NCBI GenBank assembly: GCA_963798455.1
Contig: CAWCTD010000003.1
Span: 2,604,001-2,668,000, forward strand
DNA length: 64,000 nucleotides
Direction: 5' to 3'
Source of the DNA: CAWCTD01 sp963798455
Lineage (GTDB): Bacteria; Acidobacteriota; Terriglobia; Bryobacterales; Bryobacteraceae
Shown here: one piece after another, positions 54,401 to 61,877 of the stretch
Position numbering within the stretch: position 1 is the stretch's first letter
Layout of the letters: every line of letters begins with the position of its first letter
Translations under genes and position numbers: made by a program
The notes under the pieces: model-generated
What the model was told of the DNA's origin: nothing
The model's input: only the letters and a program-made list of their open reading frames with translations
The model's database searches: none

Positions 54401-54886
54401 GTAGACCACCCCCGGCATCAGGGTGGCCACTTGAGCGAAGTTGCGTCCATTGGTCGGCAGACCGAGCAGGCGCCTCTCTTCGACGACCGAGCCCAGCGTC
54501 GCATCCTCGGTACGCAGCAGCGGGGCTGCCCCGCTCACCTCAACTGTTTGCGCCTGCTGCCCGATTTGCATCTGGAAGTCCAGGCGCAGCTTCTGCTGCA
54601 ACTCCAAGACGATGCCGCGCCGGACATCCGTCCGGAAACCGGGCGCCGCGCAGGTGACCTCGTAGTCACCCACCTCGAGCAACGGAAAGATGTAATTGCC
54701 GGTCTCGTTAGTCTGGGTTGTGCGGACATCACCGGTGGCCACCCGCCGGGCCGTGACCGTCGCTCTCAGAATGACGGCGCCCGCCGGGTCGGTCACCAGC
54801 CCCAGGATCTGGGTTTGAGCGACAAGGGTTCCGGATGCTAAAAGCACAATAGTCATGACTCTAAGCGTCAATTTATGCTGTGGCAT
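51482..54886 (-). CDS. TonB-dependent receptor, Oar-like, intact
   Basis: 1134 residues, uninterrupted. Signal peptide (TIVLLASGTLVAQ), carboxypeptidase-regulatory-like domain (TQILGLVTDPAGAVILRATVTAR, NYIFPLLEVGDYEVTC), plug domain (NVTLDGVSAVDGF, VVIKSGTNQIHGTAFEFLRNNDMDARNFF) and a long beta-barrel ending with the aromatic terminus LKYRF. Oar-like receptors import oligosaccharides or other bulky substrates across the outer membrane in Acidobacteriota. ATG 54886 with GGAGAG upstream; the frame is open to 54976 but lacks a better start. The promoter at 55051-55079 gives a leader of about 160 bases and shares its box with the aldolase operon, so the substrate is probably a uronate-containing glycan. 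Confidence 0.92.
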   Translation of the reverse strand: MPQHKLTLRVMTIVLLASGTLVAQTQILGLVTDPAGAVILRATVTARRVATGDVRTTQTNETGNYIFPLLEVGDYEVTCAAPGFRTDVRRGIVLELQQKLRLDFQMQIGQQAQTVEVSGAAPLLRTEDATLGSVVEERRLLGLPTNGRNFAQVATLMPGVVYGTARMGIDGQGTQGTRAMPGQAVGLSANGQRDNNQNVTLDGVSAVDGFKNMMLFVPSIEAVEEFKVQSAVYSAEFGMNSGAQASVVIKSGTNQIHGTAFEFLRNNDMDARNFFLPAPLLKNILHRNQFGGVASGPIKKDKTFWLFNYEGRREIRGNATQTSVPTLAMRAGDFSEILQPGNRYYPTTNVANLLIRYPGNSAPFSNNIIPPSMIDPVSQNILTSKLTSPFPQGGFMPFPNNDAQAKAAKSTLNLVGTDRQIMNSDSYLGRFDHKIGDNDRVFARYVLVKSAWTVDRLVKVTSYVTDYFNQNLAIGYTKILRPTILNELRFGYNRIHYSTLNPQTNTDFTQQALGLNFTVNGRPLTKQEECLPSISITGFTGIGCVGNQPVFHLNKLYDASDNVTINWGKHNFKFGAEYIYAPVNTAQALSFTAGQLSFTRNIAGIPDAFAAFMLGIPLSANSAEGNPPNQMRQQRWGLYWLDDYKATSKLTINFGIRWDWYGHWTDALGRIRTLSLANADVQTVNGQVYPELVPGPGVSKGLYDINWKQFMPRLGLAYRINNTTVIRSGSGLFYSPQIGNNFSNLGSNPPYSGSTLFQNDVNNPTATIENPFAGTAQGGPAALVMLGYQQADRGNRSMYLNNKIWQWTMELEETFGHNLVAGLAYVGSASSNIDMGLTNWNNPDPGLGAVQSRRPIQYYVDVQQPGALLPLGTVKALESWTSANYNSLQLRAEQRYAHGLTFHASFNYQRANSIGYSVNEDAAYGPRSLQNPNDRKADYGRSNIDQRLRFVFSHVWEIPWLRNAKGSKNRILGGWAINGIITLQSGLPVTVGQSGDSQNTGSGGSQRPNIVFGQKVDRVMANRSLAQWFNTAAFVQSKCNGCPGAGTFMPPLGYGNAGVALFDAPATKTWDFALLREFKIREGHTVEFRWETFNFLNTPQFAAPARSLGVANFGQISSTALNNREMQFGLKYRF

Positions 54887-55050
54887 GGTCTCTCCAAAGG
54901 TAAAACTATCGCTGGTACCGCCGATCTGGCGCGCGATCAATAGCGTGCAGAGTCTCACGCCCGAAGCCGCTGCCACATGGCTGTTTCACTCTCCCACTTA
55001 GCACCAACACTGTGGGAGTATACTCTAAGGCTCAAGACGTTGCAAGGGCG

Positions 55051-55079
55051 ATCATACATCATATGACTGGACCTGTCAA
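55051..55079 (-). promoter_or_regulatory. Consensus sigma-70 promoter and putative GntR box of the TonB receptor
   Basis: On the minus strand TTGACA (55079-55074), 17 bases, and TATGAT (55056-55051). The overlapping sequence CATATGATGTATGATC matches the aldolase-operon promoter at 44781-44809. In this copy TCATA-N5-TATGA forms an inverted repeat across the box (55053-55067), consistent with a dimeric GntR-type repressor. Confidence 0.72.
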
Positions 55080-55133
55080 GCACTTTATGCGACTTCATGC
55101 GAGTGGACAGCGATTTCGCAGATCGGGGGGCAA

Positions 55134-55240
55134 GGGACAGAACTGGCTGAAAACAGGGGAGTTTAGTGGCGGGAGCAGGCCGAATGATCATTGCAGGCAC
55201 GACGGGGCAGGTTTTCCGCTTGGCAGACCAGTTCTGTCCC
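55134..55240. repeat. 107-base imperfect inverted repeat (REP/MITE-like)
   Basis: Perfect 13-base terminal inverted repeats, GGGACAGAACTGG (55134-55146) and CCAGTTCTGTCCC (55228-55240), with further internal pairing GAAAAC (55149-55154) with GTTTTC (55211-55216). The element is absent from the paralogous spacer at 44.8 kb, so it looks inserted. No open frame. Ends starting GGGACAGA resemble repeats mobilised by REP-associated (RAYT) transposases in several phyla; that link is inferred. Confidence 0.6.
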
Positions 55241-55333
55241 CGGAAGATCTCGGCTTGCTAAATCGCTGGGGCAGTTCAAGATCCATGATGTCGATGGGCA
55301 CTCCTGGTGTACAATGGGTCTTAAGATGTCATA

Positions 55334-56110
55334 ATGTCATATGAGAGGATCACCGGGGTGCGATGTATGAGGTCTGATATTGACACAAAGGTTATTGGGC
55401 GGCGACCGAGGTCCCGCAGCCTCACACAGCAGTTGGTGGACAACTTCTCCGAGAGCATCCGCAGCGGAACGCTTCGTCCCGGGGATAGGCTGCCGCCGGA
55501 AGCTGAGATGGTCGTTCAGGAAGGCGTCAGCCGGACGGTGGTGCGGGAAGCGATCTCGCGACTCCAGGCCGGGGGCCTCGTCGAGACCCGTCACGGGATC
55601 GGGAGTTTCGTGCTCGAACCCGCAGATGGTCTAAATTTCAAACTGGATGCGACAGCGCTCCTGACGATCCAGGACTTGCTAGCTATGCTGGAGTTGCGCA
55701 TCAGCCTCGAATCGCAGGCCGCCGGGTTGGCCGCCGCTCGCCGATCCGAGGAGCACCTTGTGGAAATGCGCCGCGCACTGGCGGCGTACGAGGAGAATAT
55801 CGCCACCGGGAGAGACACAATTGAGCCGGATTTCGATTTCCACTTGCGGATTGCCAACGCGACAGGAAACCGATATTTCGCCGACATCATGAGCCGGCTG
55901 GGGACCGCGACGATTCCGCGGTCCCGCCTCCGTTTTGCTACGGGCGATCTGACCGCATATCTCCGAGGGATCCACGGCCAGCACGAAGCCGTCTATCGGG
56001 CCATTCTGTCCCGTGACCCCGAGGCGGCGCAGACGATGATGAGAGTGCATCTCACGGCAAGCCGTGAGGAGCTTGCCCATTACTCAGGTGAGCGTGGCGA
56101 CTCTCGCTAG
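55334..56110 (+). CDS. GntR-family regulator, FadR subfamily
   Basis: 258 residues from the ATG at 55334; an in-frame ATG at 55367 is as likely, because a palindromic TCATA-N6-TATGA (55329-55344) overlaps the first ATG and would fit an autoregulatory operator. Winged helix: LTQQLVDNFSESIRSGTLRPGDRLPPEAEMVVQEGVSRTVVREAISRL, split over residues about 28-75. The all-helical FCD ligand domain follows with DFDFHLRIANATGN and GIHGQHEAVYRAI, whose Asp/His residues bind metal. FadR-type regulators sense sugar acids, lactate or acyl-CoA. It is divergent from the TonB receptor and probably represses the promoters at 55.05 and 44.78 kb. Confidence 0.9.
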   Translation: MSYERITGVRCMRSDIDTKVIGRRPRSRSLTQQLVDNFSESIRSGTLRPGDRLPPEAEMVVQEGVSRTVVREAISRLQAGGLVETRHGIGSFVLEPADGLNFKLDATALLTIQDLLAMLELRISLESQAAGLAAARRSEEHLVEMRRALAAYEENIATGRDTIEPDFDFHLRIANATGNRYFADIMSRLGTATIPRSRLRFATGDLTAYLRGIHGQHEAVYRAILSRDPEAAQTMMRVHLTASREELAHYSGERGDSR

Positions 56111-56170
56111 CTTCAGAACCCACCCCACCCAGGAAGTGGCCGCAACCTCTGCCAACCTGCCTCAAGTCGA

Positions 56171-56195
56171 TCACCCCCCGGCATGCCTGGGGTGA
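56171..56195 (+). terminator. Hairpin after the GntR gene
   Basis: TCACCCC (56171-56177) and GGGGTGA (56189-56195) form a perfect 7-base stem around an 11-base loop that is itself GC-rich. There is no T-tract, so it would be an atypical or Rho-assisted terminator. Confidence 0.35.
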
Positions 56196-56282
56196 CAGAG
56201 TCTCGTCGCGGTTCCGGCCTGACATCGTAATTAGCCCATGTTCGGCGGAGTGATTCTTGACTCGACTTCAACCGGTTAACGG

Positions 56283-57449
56283 TTGTATGATGACTGGCGA
56301 AGGGTGCGCGACGCCTTCCCGGGCTCGGAAGCCTCCGAGAAGACCATCCGCGACTCTCTGGCGGCGGCGGGCGTCGAGTTGCTCGGAGTGGTCGAGGGAG
56401 CCGCCCCGAACGCGCCCCGGGAGGACGCGGCGCGGATTGCCGCTCGTTTGCGGGAACTGGACCCGGATGTCATCATCAGCTTCGGCGGCGGCAGCAGCAT
56501 CGACGCTGCCAAAGCGGCCGAGGTCTTGCGCACTCTCGGCGGCGACATCGACCAATATTTCGGAACGGGCATGGTCACCAAGGCGCTGGGGGCCTCGGGC
56601 AACAAGCTGACCCCGCACATCGCCATCATGACCGCCGCGAGTTCCAGCGCCCACCTCACCAAGTACTCCAACATCACCGACGTCAAGACCGGCCAGAAGA
56701 AGCTCATTGTCGATGAGGCCGTCATCCCGGCACGCGCCGTTTTCGACTACGGCGTGACCGCCGGTTCGCCGCCGTCTCTCACCATCGACGGCGGGTTGGA
56801 CGGGATCTCGCACTCGCTGGAGGTGCTCTACAGCGCAGTGGGCAAACCCTATTACTCACTCATGGAGGATGTGGCGCGCGAGGGCATCGGCTTGGTGCTC
56901 CAGTACCTACCGAAGGCCATGGCCAATCCCAAGGACATGGAAGCGAGAGAGGCGCTGGGCCTAGCCACGGACCTCGGCGGCTACGCCATCATGCTCAGCG
57001 GCACCAACGGGGCGCATTTGACCAGTTTCAGTCTTGTCGACATCCTGAGCCACGCGCGCGCCTGCGGCCTGATGAACCCCTACTACACGGTGTTCTTCGC
57101 CCCCGCGGTACCGGGGCCTCTGCGGCTGCCGGCCGGTGTTCTCCGCGAAACCGGGTGCGCCGAGCCTTCCATCGAGCCTCTTCAGGGCCGGGAGCTGGGT
57201 GAGGCCGTGGCGCGCGCGCTCGTCGCTTTCACGAAACGGGTCGGTGCGCCGGTCACGCTGCGGGAGGTGGCCGGATTCAGCGAGGCGCACATCGGCCGGG
57301 CGCTCGCCGCCGCCAGGGATCCTCAGCTCAAGATGAAGCTGGAGAACATGCCGGTCCCGCTGACTGCCGAGATGGTGGACGAGTACATGGGACCGGTCCT
57401 GCGCACGGCGGCCACGGGCGACCTGAGCCGGATTCGGAACGTAGCCTAG
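56283..57449 (+). CDS. Iron-containing alcohol dehydrogenase, N-terminally shortened
   Basis: 388 residues from a TTG at 56283; a stop at 56277 closes the frame. Group III alcohol dehydrogenase features: VIISFGGGSSIDAAKAAEV (NAD-binding GGGS), ASSSAHLTKYSNITD, FDYGVTAGSPPSLTIDGGLDGISHSLE, where aspartate and histidine are metal ligands, and a long helical C-terminal domain with TNGAHLTSFSLVDILSHARA supplying further metal histidines. Relatives have about 30-40 more residues with the first Rossmann strand; here that segment is missing and nothing matching is found upstream in other frames. No good ribosome-binding site precedes the TTG. It may be a 5'-truncated gene; an intact one would oxidise or reduce a sugar-derived alcohol. 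Confidence 0.75.
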   Translation: MYDDWRRVRDAFPGSEASEKTIRDSLAAAGVELLGVVEGAAPNAPREDAARIAARLRELDPDVIISFGGGSSIDAAKAAEVLRTLGGDIDQYFGTGMVTKALGASGNKLTPHIAIMTAASSSAHLTKYSNITDVKTGQKKLIVDEAVIPARAVFDYGVTAGSPPSLTIDGGLDGISHSLEVLYSAVGKPYYSLMEDVAREGIGLVLQYLPKAMANPKDMEAREALGLATDLGGYAIMLSGTNGAHLTSFSLVDILSHARACGLMNPYYTVFFAPAVPGPLRLPAGVLRETGCAEPSIEPLQGRELGEAVARALVAFTKRVGAPVTLREVAGFSEAHIGRALAAARDPQLKMKLENMPVPLTAEMVDEYMGPVLRTAATGDLSRIRNVA

Positions 57450-57738
57450 CAGCCCGTCAGCTCCTTCTGCAAAGCGGCGGCCATCGTCCCGAGTTATCTC
57501 GCTTCCTCGGCGTACTACGTGGGCGGCATCGCCGAAACGGCCATCGGCAGGTCCGCGCCCTGGTTCATCCTCGGCATCATGCTGCTCTCCTATGCGGTCC
57601 GCGCCGTGTACATCGAGAGTTGCAGCATGTTCGTCCGGGGCGGCGTTTACCGCGTGGTGTACGAAGCCATGGGCGGGCTGATTAACGAGATCGGCGAGTA
57701 CATTGGCCACCCCGCCTGGCAGGTTCACACCCTCGAAT
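57450..57738 (+). pseudogene. N-terminal fragment of an APC-type permease with internal deletion
   Basis: In the frame directly after the alcohol dehydrogenase stop, AAAIVPSYLASSAYYVGGIAETA, then PWFILGIMLLSYAVRAVYIES and VRGGVYRVVYEAMGG match the first helices of an APC-superfamily permease. LINEIGEYIGHPAWQV follows immediately, but in related permeases that block lies about 25-30 residues further on, so an in-frame deletion is likely. The remaining helices are missing. No start codon or ribosome-binding site precedes it. Confidence 0.55.
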
Positions 57739-57837
57739 TTCAGCGCACCCGGCGACGAGGGTGTGCCGGAGCCCGCGACATGGCTCCTGGTGAACATCCC
57801 CTTGCTGCTCGCGGGCCTGCGCCGCCGCCGCGCGTAG
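57739..57837 (+). pseudogene. Orphan PEP-CTERM sorting-signal tail
   Basis: One frame shifted from the permease fragment, the sequence reads SAPGDEGVPEPATWLLVNI, then PLLLAGLRRRRA and a stop at 57835-57837. This is a textbook PEP-CTERM C-terminus: V-P-E-P motif, a single membrane helix, and an Arg cluster at the end, recognised by exosortase. No exported protein body precedes it; it is fused by rearrangement to the permease scrap. It indicates that the organism or a relative has an exosortase system. Confidence 0.6.
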
Positions 57838-57965
57838 CCAGTCACCTTTACGCCAGCCGCCCCAGCAGCGCATTGAAGCCAGGGGGCTCTCGCAGCGGGT
57901 CCAGGCTGCTGTCGTGTCTTCCCAGCCCCGCTTCATTTTGTCAAGCAGATGCTGTCAGCTCACGA

Positions 57966-58886
57966 TCAAGGCAAAGTCGCTCCACTTGTTGGAGGAGGGC
58001 TGACCGGGCAGCCGTTCTCGGCCAGGGCGCAGCCGGTGTGCTCGAACTGCACCGTGGTGTGCTCGATGTGGAAGCGGTCGCAGAGCATGGTGTTCAGGCG
58101 TCTGAGAATCCCCTCGCTCTCCGATGGAGGAACGTCGGCGATCAGGACGTGGCAGCTCAGGGCGTGGGTGCGCGATCCCAGGCTCCAGATGTGCAGGTCG
58201 TGGATGTCCTCGACGCCTTCCACCTGGCGCATGGCCCCGATCACCGACCGCAGATTCATCCCCCGCGGCAGCCCCTCCAGCAGGATGTTCAGCGACTCCT
58301 TGATGACATCCCGCGCCGTCCAGATGATCAAAACGCCGATGAGGATCGAAAGCAGCGGGTCCACCTGCTCCCAGCCCGTGTAGCGGATCACGATCGCACC
58401 GGCGATGATGCCAATGGAGCTCAGAGCATCCCCGAGCATGTGGAGGTAGGCGCCGCGGATGTTGAGGTCGTGGCGCTGGTCCCGGCGCATGCCCCACATG
58501 ATGGCGGTGTTGAGGACCAAGCCGAGCACCGCGATCACGAACATGATGGACGCGTTGACCGGTTGCGGGGACGCCAGCCGGTGATAGCTCTCGTGGAAGA
58601 TGAAAGCCGCGAGCACGACCAGCGCCAAGGCGTTCACAAAGGCGGCCAGCACGCCCGCCCGGCGATACCCGTAAGTCTTGATTTCGTCGGCGGGCTTGGA
58701 CTCGAGCACATAGCCGAACCAGGCCAGCAGTAGGGCGAGCGCGTCGGTGAAGTTGTGGCCGGCATCCGAAAGCAGAGCCAGGCTGTGGGCCTCCAAGCCA
58801 GCCGCCGCCTCGACGGCGACGAACAACACAGTCGCCGCCAGCGACCACTTCAAGACCGTACCCGTGATCGTGCCGTGAGCGTGCAA
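57966..58886 (-). CDS. Cation diffusion facilitator (CzcD/ZitB-like) metal exporter
   Basis: 306 residues with six membrane helices. Metal-site HxxxD-type motifs: LALLSDAGHNFTDALALLLAWF in helix 2 and AYLHMLGDALSSIGIIAGAIVI in helix 5, followed by the cytosolic dimeric ferredoxin-like domain (GVEDIHDLHIWSLGSRTHALSCHV, CDRFHIEHTTVQFEH). An N-terminal MHAHG is a minimal His-rich stretch. It exports zinc (perhaps cobalt or cadmium) against protons. The last residues CALAENGCPVSPP are Cys-containing. Single gene, divergent from the APC permease at 58953 with only 66 bases between. Confidence 0.92.
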   Translation of the reverse strand: MHAHGTITGTVLKWSLAATVLFVAVEAAAGLEAHSLALLSDAGHNFTDALALLLAWFGYVLESKPADEIKTYGYRRAGVLAAFVNALALVVLAAFIFHESYHRLASPQPVNASIMFVIAVLGLVLNTAIMWGMRRDQRHDLNIRGAYLHMLGDALSSIGIIAGAIVIRYTGWEQVDPLLSILIGVLIIWTARDVIKESLNILLEGLPRGMNLRSVIGAMRQVEGVEDIHDLHIWSLGSRTHALSCHVLIADVPPSESEGILRRLNTMLCDRFHIEHTTVQFEHTGCALAENGCPVSPPPTSGATLP

Positions 58887-58952
58887 ACAACTTCCCCTTC
58901 TTCCAGTCTACTTCGACGCCATGCGGCCGCTACGTTATGATATCGGTTTATC

Positions 58953-60347
58953 ATGGCGGCGCCTCCCGAACAAGCGAAGACCGGGCTGGTCAAGGGCCTC
59001 GGACTGTTCGATGCCACCACCATCGTGATGGGCTCGATGATCGGCTCCGGCATCTTCATCGTCTCGGCCGACATCGCGCGGCAGGTGCGCAGTCCCGGCC
59101 TGCTGATCCTGACCTGGCTGATCTCGGCGGTGATGACTTTGATCGCTGCCTTGAGCTACGGCGAACTGGCGGCCATGATGCCGCAGGCGGGCGGGCAATA
59201 CGTCTATCTGCGGGAGGCGTTCGGTCCGCTGAGCGGATTCCTCTACGGCTGGACGCTGTTCCTGGTGATCCAAACGGGAACCATCGCCGCCGTGGCCGTG
59301 GCCTTCGCGAAGTTCACCGGGGTGTTCTTCCCGGCAATCGCCGCGGACCACTATCTTTTCCACCTGGGGCCGCTGGGAATCAACACGCAGCAGGCGCTGG
59401 CTATCGCCGTCCTGGTGCTGCTGACCTGGGTGAACACACGGGGGGTCAGGACCGGGGCCACGGTGCAGAACATTTTCACCGTGGCCAAGACGGGAGCTTT
59501 GCTCGGGCTGGTCGGATTCGGCTTCCTGGCGACGCGCGGGGTGAGCGCTGCCCAAGCCAACTTCAGCGGCTTTTGGCAAAACGCGGACTGGAGCTACGCC
59601 ACATTGCGGCTGGTGGGCGTGGCGATGGTGGGCGCGCTGTTTTCCGCGGATGCCTGGAACAACGTGACTTTCACCGCCGGTGAGGTGCGCAAGCCGCGCC
59701 GCGATGTGCCGCTGGCGCTGGGACTGGGCGTGGGCATCGTCTGCGCGATCTATATCGCCTCTAACTTCGTGTACCTGCGGCTGCTGCCGCTCGAGGCCAT
59801 CCAGCACGCGGCGGAGGACCGCGTAGCGACAGCGGCGGCGGCAGTCATCTTCGGACCAATCGCGGTGCAGATCATGGCGGCGGCGATCATGGTCTCGACG
59901 TTCGGCTGCATCAACGGGATGGTCCTGGCGGGTGCGCGCGTTTACTACGCGATGGCCCTGGATGGTCTTTTCTTCAAACCTGCCGGCAAGCTCGATCCGG
60001 TCCGCCACACGCCCACCGTGTCGCTGGTGGTCCAGTGCGCCTGGGCCTGCCTGCTGACACTGAGCGGGACCTACAGCAATCTGCTGGACTACGTCATTTT
60101 CGCCGTCCTGCTCTTCTACATCCTGACGATGGCCGGAATCTTCGTCCTGCGCCGGAATCTGCCCGAGGCGGAGAGGCCCTACCGCGCCCTGGGCTACCCG
60201 GTCCTCCCTGTCGTGTACATCCTGGGGGCGGGCCTCATCGAGATACTGTTGCTGCTCTACAAGCCCAACTACACGTGGCCGGGACTGATCATCGTGCTCT
60301 TGGGACTGCCGGTGTACTTCGTCTGGAAGAACGAGCGCGCCGATTGA
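58953..60347 (+). CDS. APC-superfamily amino acid permease
   Basis: 464 residues, 12 predicted helices. APC hallmarks: FDATTIVMGSMIGSGIFIVSADIAR (unwound helix 1 with GSGIF), LSYGELAAMMPQAGGQYVYLREAFGPLSGFLYGW, VGALFSADAWNNVTFTAGEVRKPRRDVPLAL in helix 6 and loop, and STFGCINGMVLAGARVYYAMA. It resembles LAT-type exchangers/uniporters of bacteria. The substrate is not inferable. It is followed, 29 bases on, by a related but broken permease gene. Confidence 0.88.
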   Translation: MAAPPEQAKTGLVKGLGLFDATTIVMGSMIGSGIFIVSADIARQVRSPGLLILTWLISAVMTLIAALSYGELAAMMPQAGGQYVYLREAFGPLSGFLYGWTLFLVIQTGTIAAVAVAFAKFTGVFFPAIAADHYLFHLGPLGINTQQALAIAVLVLLTWVNTRGVRTGATVQNIFTVAKTGALLGLVGFGFLATRGVSAAQANFSGFWQNADWSYATLRLVGVAMVGALFSADAWNNVTFTAGEVRKPRRDVPLALGLGVGIVCAIYIASNFVYLRLLPLEAIQHAAEDRVATAAAAVIFGPIAVQIMAAAIMVSTFGCINGMVLAGARVYYAMALDGLFFKPAGKLDPVRHTPTVSLVVQCAWACLLTLSGTYSNLLDYVIFAVLLFYILTMAGIFVLRRNLPEAERPYRALGYPVLPVVYILGAGLIEILLLLYKPNYTWPGLIIVLLGLPVYFVWKNERAD

Positions 60348-60376
60348 GTATGGTATACAAGCAAAGAGGTAAAACG

Positions 60377-61825
60377 ATGAACCTGCTGGCTGTCAAGCCG
60401 CTGAGCCGTATCATGGCGGAGTCGGAGGGCGGCGCTCACAGCCTGAAGCGCACGCTTGGCCCGGGGAGCTTGGTAGCGCTCGGCATTGGGGCGATTATCG
60501 GGGCGGGGCTGTTCTCGATTACGGGCATCGCGGCGGCCGAACATGCCGGACCGGCGATCGCGCTGTCCTTCGTGCTGGCGGCCATCGGCTGCGCCTTCGC
60601 GGGGCTGTGTTACAGCGAGTTCTCCACCATGATCCCGATTGCGGGCAGCGCGTACACCTACGCCTACGCCACTCTGGGCGAGTTCGTCGCCTGGGTGATC
60701 GGCTGGGACCTGGTGCTGGAATATGCGGTCGGCGCCGCCACGGTATCCATCAGCTGGTCCTCTTACGTGGTGAGCGTGCTGCACAATATCGGGATCTACC
60801 TCCCGCCTTACCTGATCGCCTCGCCGTGGCAGCCGGTGAGACTCCCGGACGGGCAACTGGTGCACGGGCTGATCAACTTGCCTGCCGTCTTCGTCATCTG
60901 CGCCGTTTCGACGCTGCTGATGATCGGGATCAGCGAGTCGGCGAAGGTGAACGCCGTGGTGGTGGTGATCAAGGTGGCGGTGGTGCTGGTCTTCATCGGC
61001 GTGGGCGTCTGGTACATCAAGGGATCCAACTACACACCCTTCATCCCGCCCAACACCGGGACCTTCGGAGAATTCGGTTGGAGCGGCATCCTGCAGAGCA
61101 GCGGGCGTCATTTTCTTCGCTTACATCGGCTTCGACGCCGTCTCGACAGCCGCCCAGGAAGCCCGGAATCCCCAGAAGGACATGCCCATCGGCATCATCG
61201 GCTCGCTGGTGATCTGCACCATCCTCTACGTGGCGTTCTCCGTGGTGATGACCGGCCTGGCCAATTACAAGGAGTTCAAGGGCGCGGCCGCCCCGGTCGC
61301 GGTGGCGATCGCCTATACGCCGTTCAAGTGGCTCCACCCGCTGGTCAAGCCTGGCGATTATCCTGGGACTCACCTCGGTCATCCTGGTCATGCTGCTGGG
61401 CCAGTCGCGGGTGTTTTTCTCGATGTCGCGGGACGGCCTGCTGCCCAGGATATTCTCCGACATCCATCCCAAGTTCCGGACTCCCTGGCGCTCGAACCTG
61501 CTGTTCATGGTCTTCGTGAGCCTGTTCTCGGCCTTGGCCCCGATCTCGGTGGTGGGCGACATGACGAGCATCGGAACGCTGTTCGCCTTTATCATCGTCT
61601 GTGCCGGCATCCTGGTCATGCGCAAAACGCAGCCTGGCATCCCGCGGCCGTTCCGGACGCCCTGGGTTCCGCTGGTCCCCATCCTGGGCATCCTGGTCAA
61701 CTTCGCCATGATGTTTGGCCTGGGCTGGACAAACTGGGCCCGGTTGCTCGTGTGGCTGGTGATCGGACAGGTGCCTCTACTTCAGCTACAGCCGCTACCA
61801 CAGCCGGCTGAGAGGCGGTGAGTAG
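60377..61825 (+). pseudogene. APC permease of the cationic amino acid transporter (CAT) type, three frameshifts
   Basis: Start ATG 60377 behind AAAGAGGT. The first frame covers helices 1-7: LGPGSLVALGIGAIIGAGLFS, IAGSAYTYAYATLGEFVAWVIGWDLVLEYAVGAA, and so on to GEFGWSGILQ. Near 61099 the reading shifts to VIFFAYIGFDAVSTAAQEA...YTPFKWLHPLVK. Near 61350 it shifts to LAIILGLTSVILVMLLGQSRVFFSMSRDGLLP...WLVIGQ. Near 61770 it shifts again to LYFSYSRYHSRLRGGE and the stop at 61823-61825. Read across the shifts, a complete CAT transporter of about 480 residues appears. Each break needs one base removed or two added, none in a homopolymer. Pseudogene or sequence errors. Confidence 0.85.
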
Positions 61826-61851
61826 AGGGAGGCTCTGTTCTTGCACCAACT

Positions 61852-61865
61852 TCACCATTTGGTGA
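61852..61865 (+). promoter_or_regulatory. Palindromic operator of the toxin-antitoxin operon
   Basis: TCACCA-TT-TGGTGA is a perfect 6+6 palindrome ending 12 bases before the antitoxin GTG. It lies beside a TAAGAT -10-like hexamer (61866-61871), so a ribbon-helix-helix antitoxin bound here would block transcription, the usual conditional autoregulation of such pairs. Confidence 0.55.
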
Positions 61866-61877
61866 TAAGATTAGATC

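Larger units (their letters stand above)
55041..55325. repeat. Divergent regulatory module, copy B (paralogue of 44771-45000)
   Basis: Shares with copy A the GATCATACATCATA box, TGTCAAGCACTTTA at the same distance, GCGAGTGGACA and the distal GTTCAAGATCC-x-TGATGT block. It differs by a longer middle that includes an imperfect 107-base hairpin (55134-55240). A TACAAT at 55310-55315 may be the -10 of the GntR gene. The 447-base spacer (54887-55333) has no gene. Confidence 0.75.

Noticed and set aside
57519..58733. Plus-strand frame opposite the CDF transporter
   Set aside because: Beyond about 57740 it is antisense shadow of the CDF gene; only the first part is a permease scrap, annotated separately.
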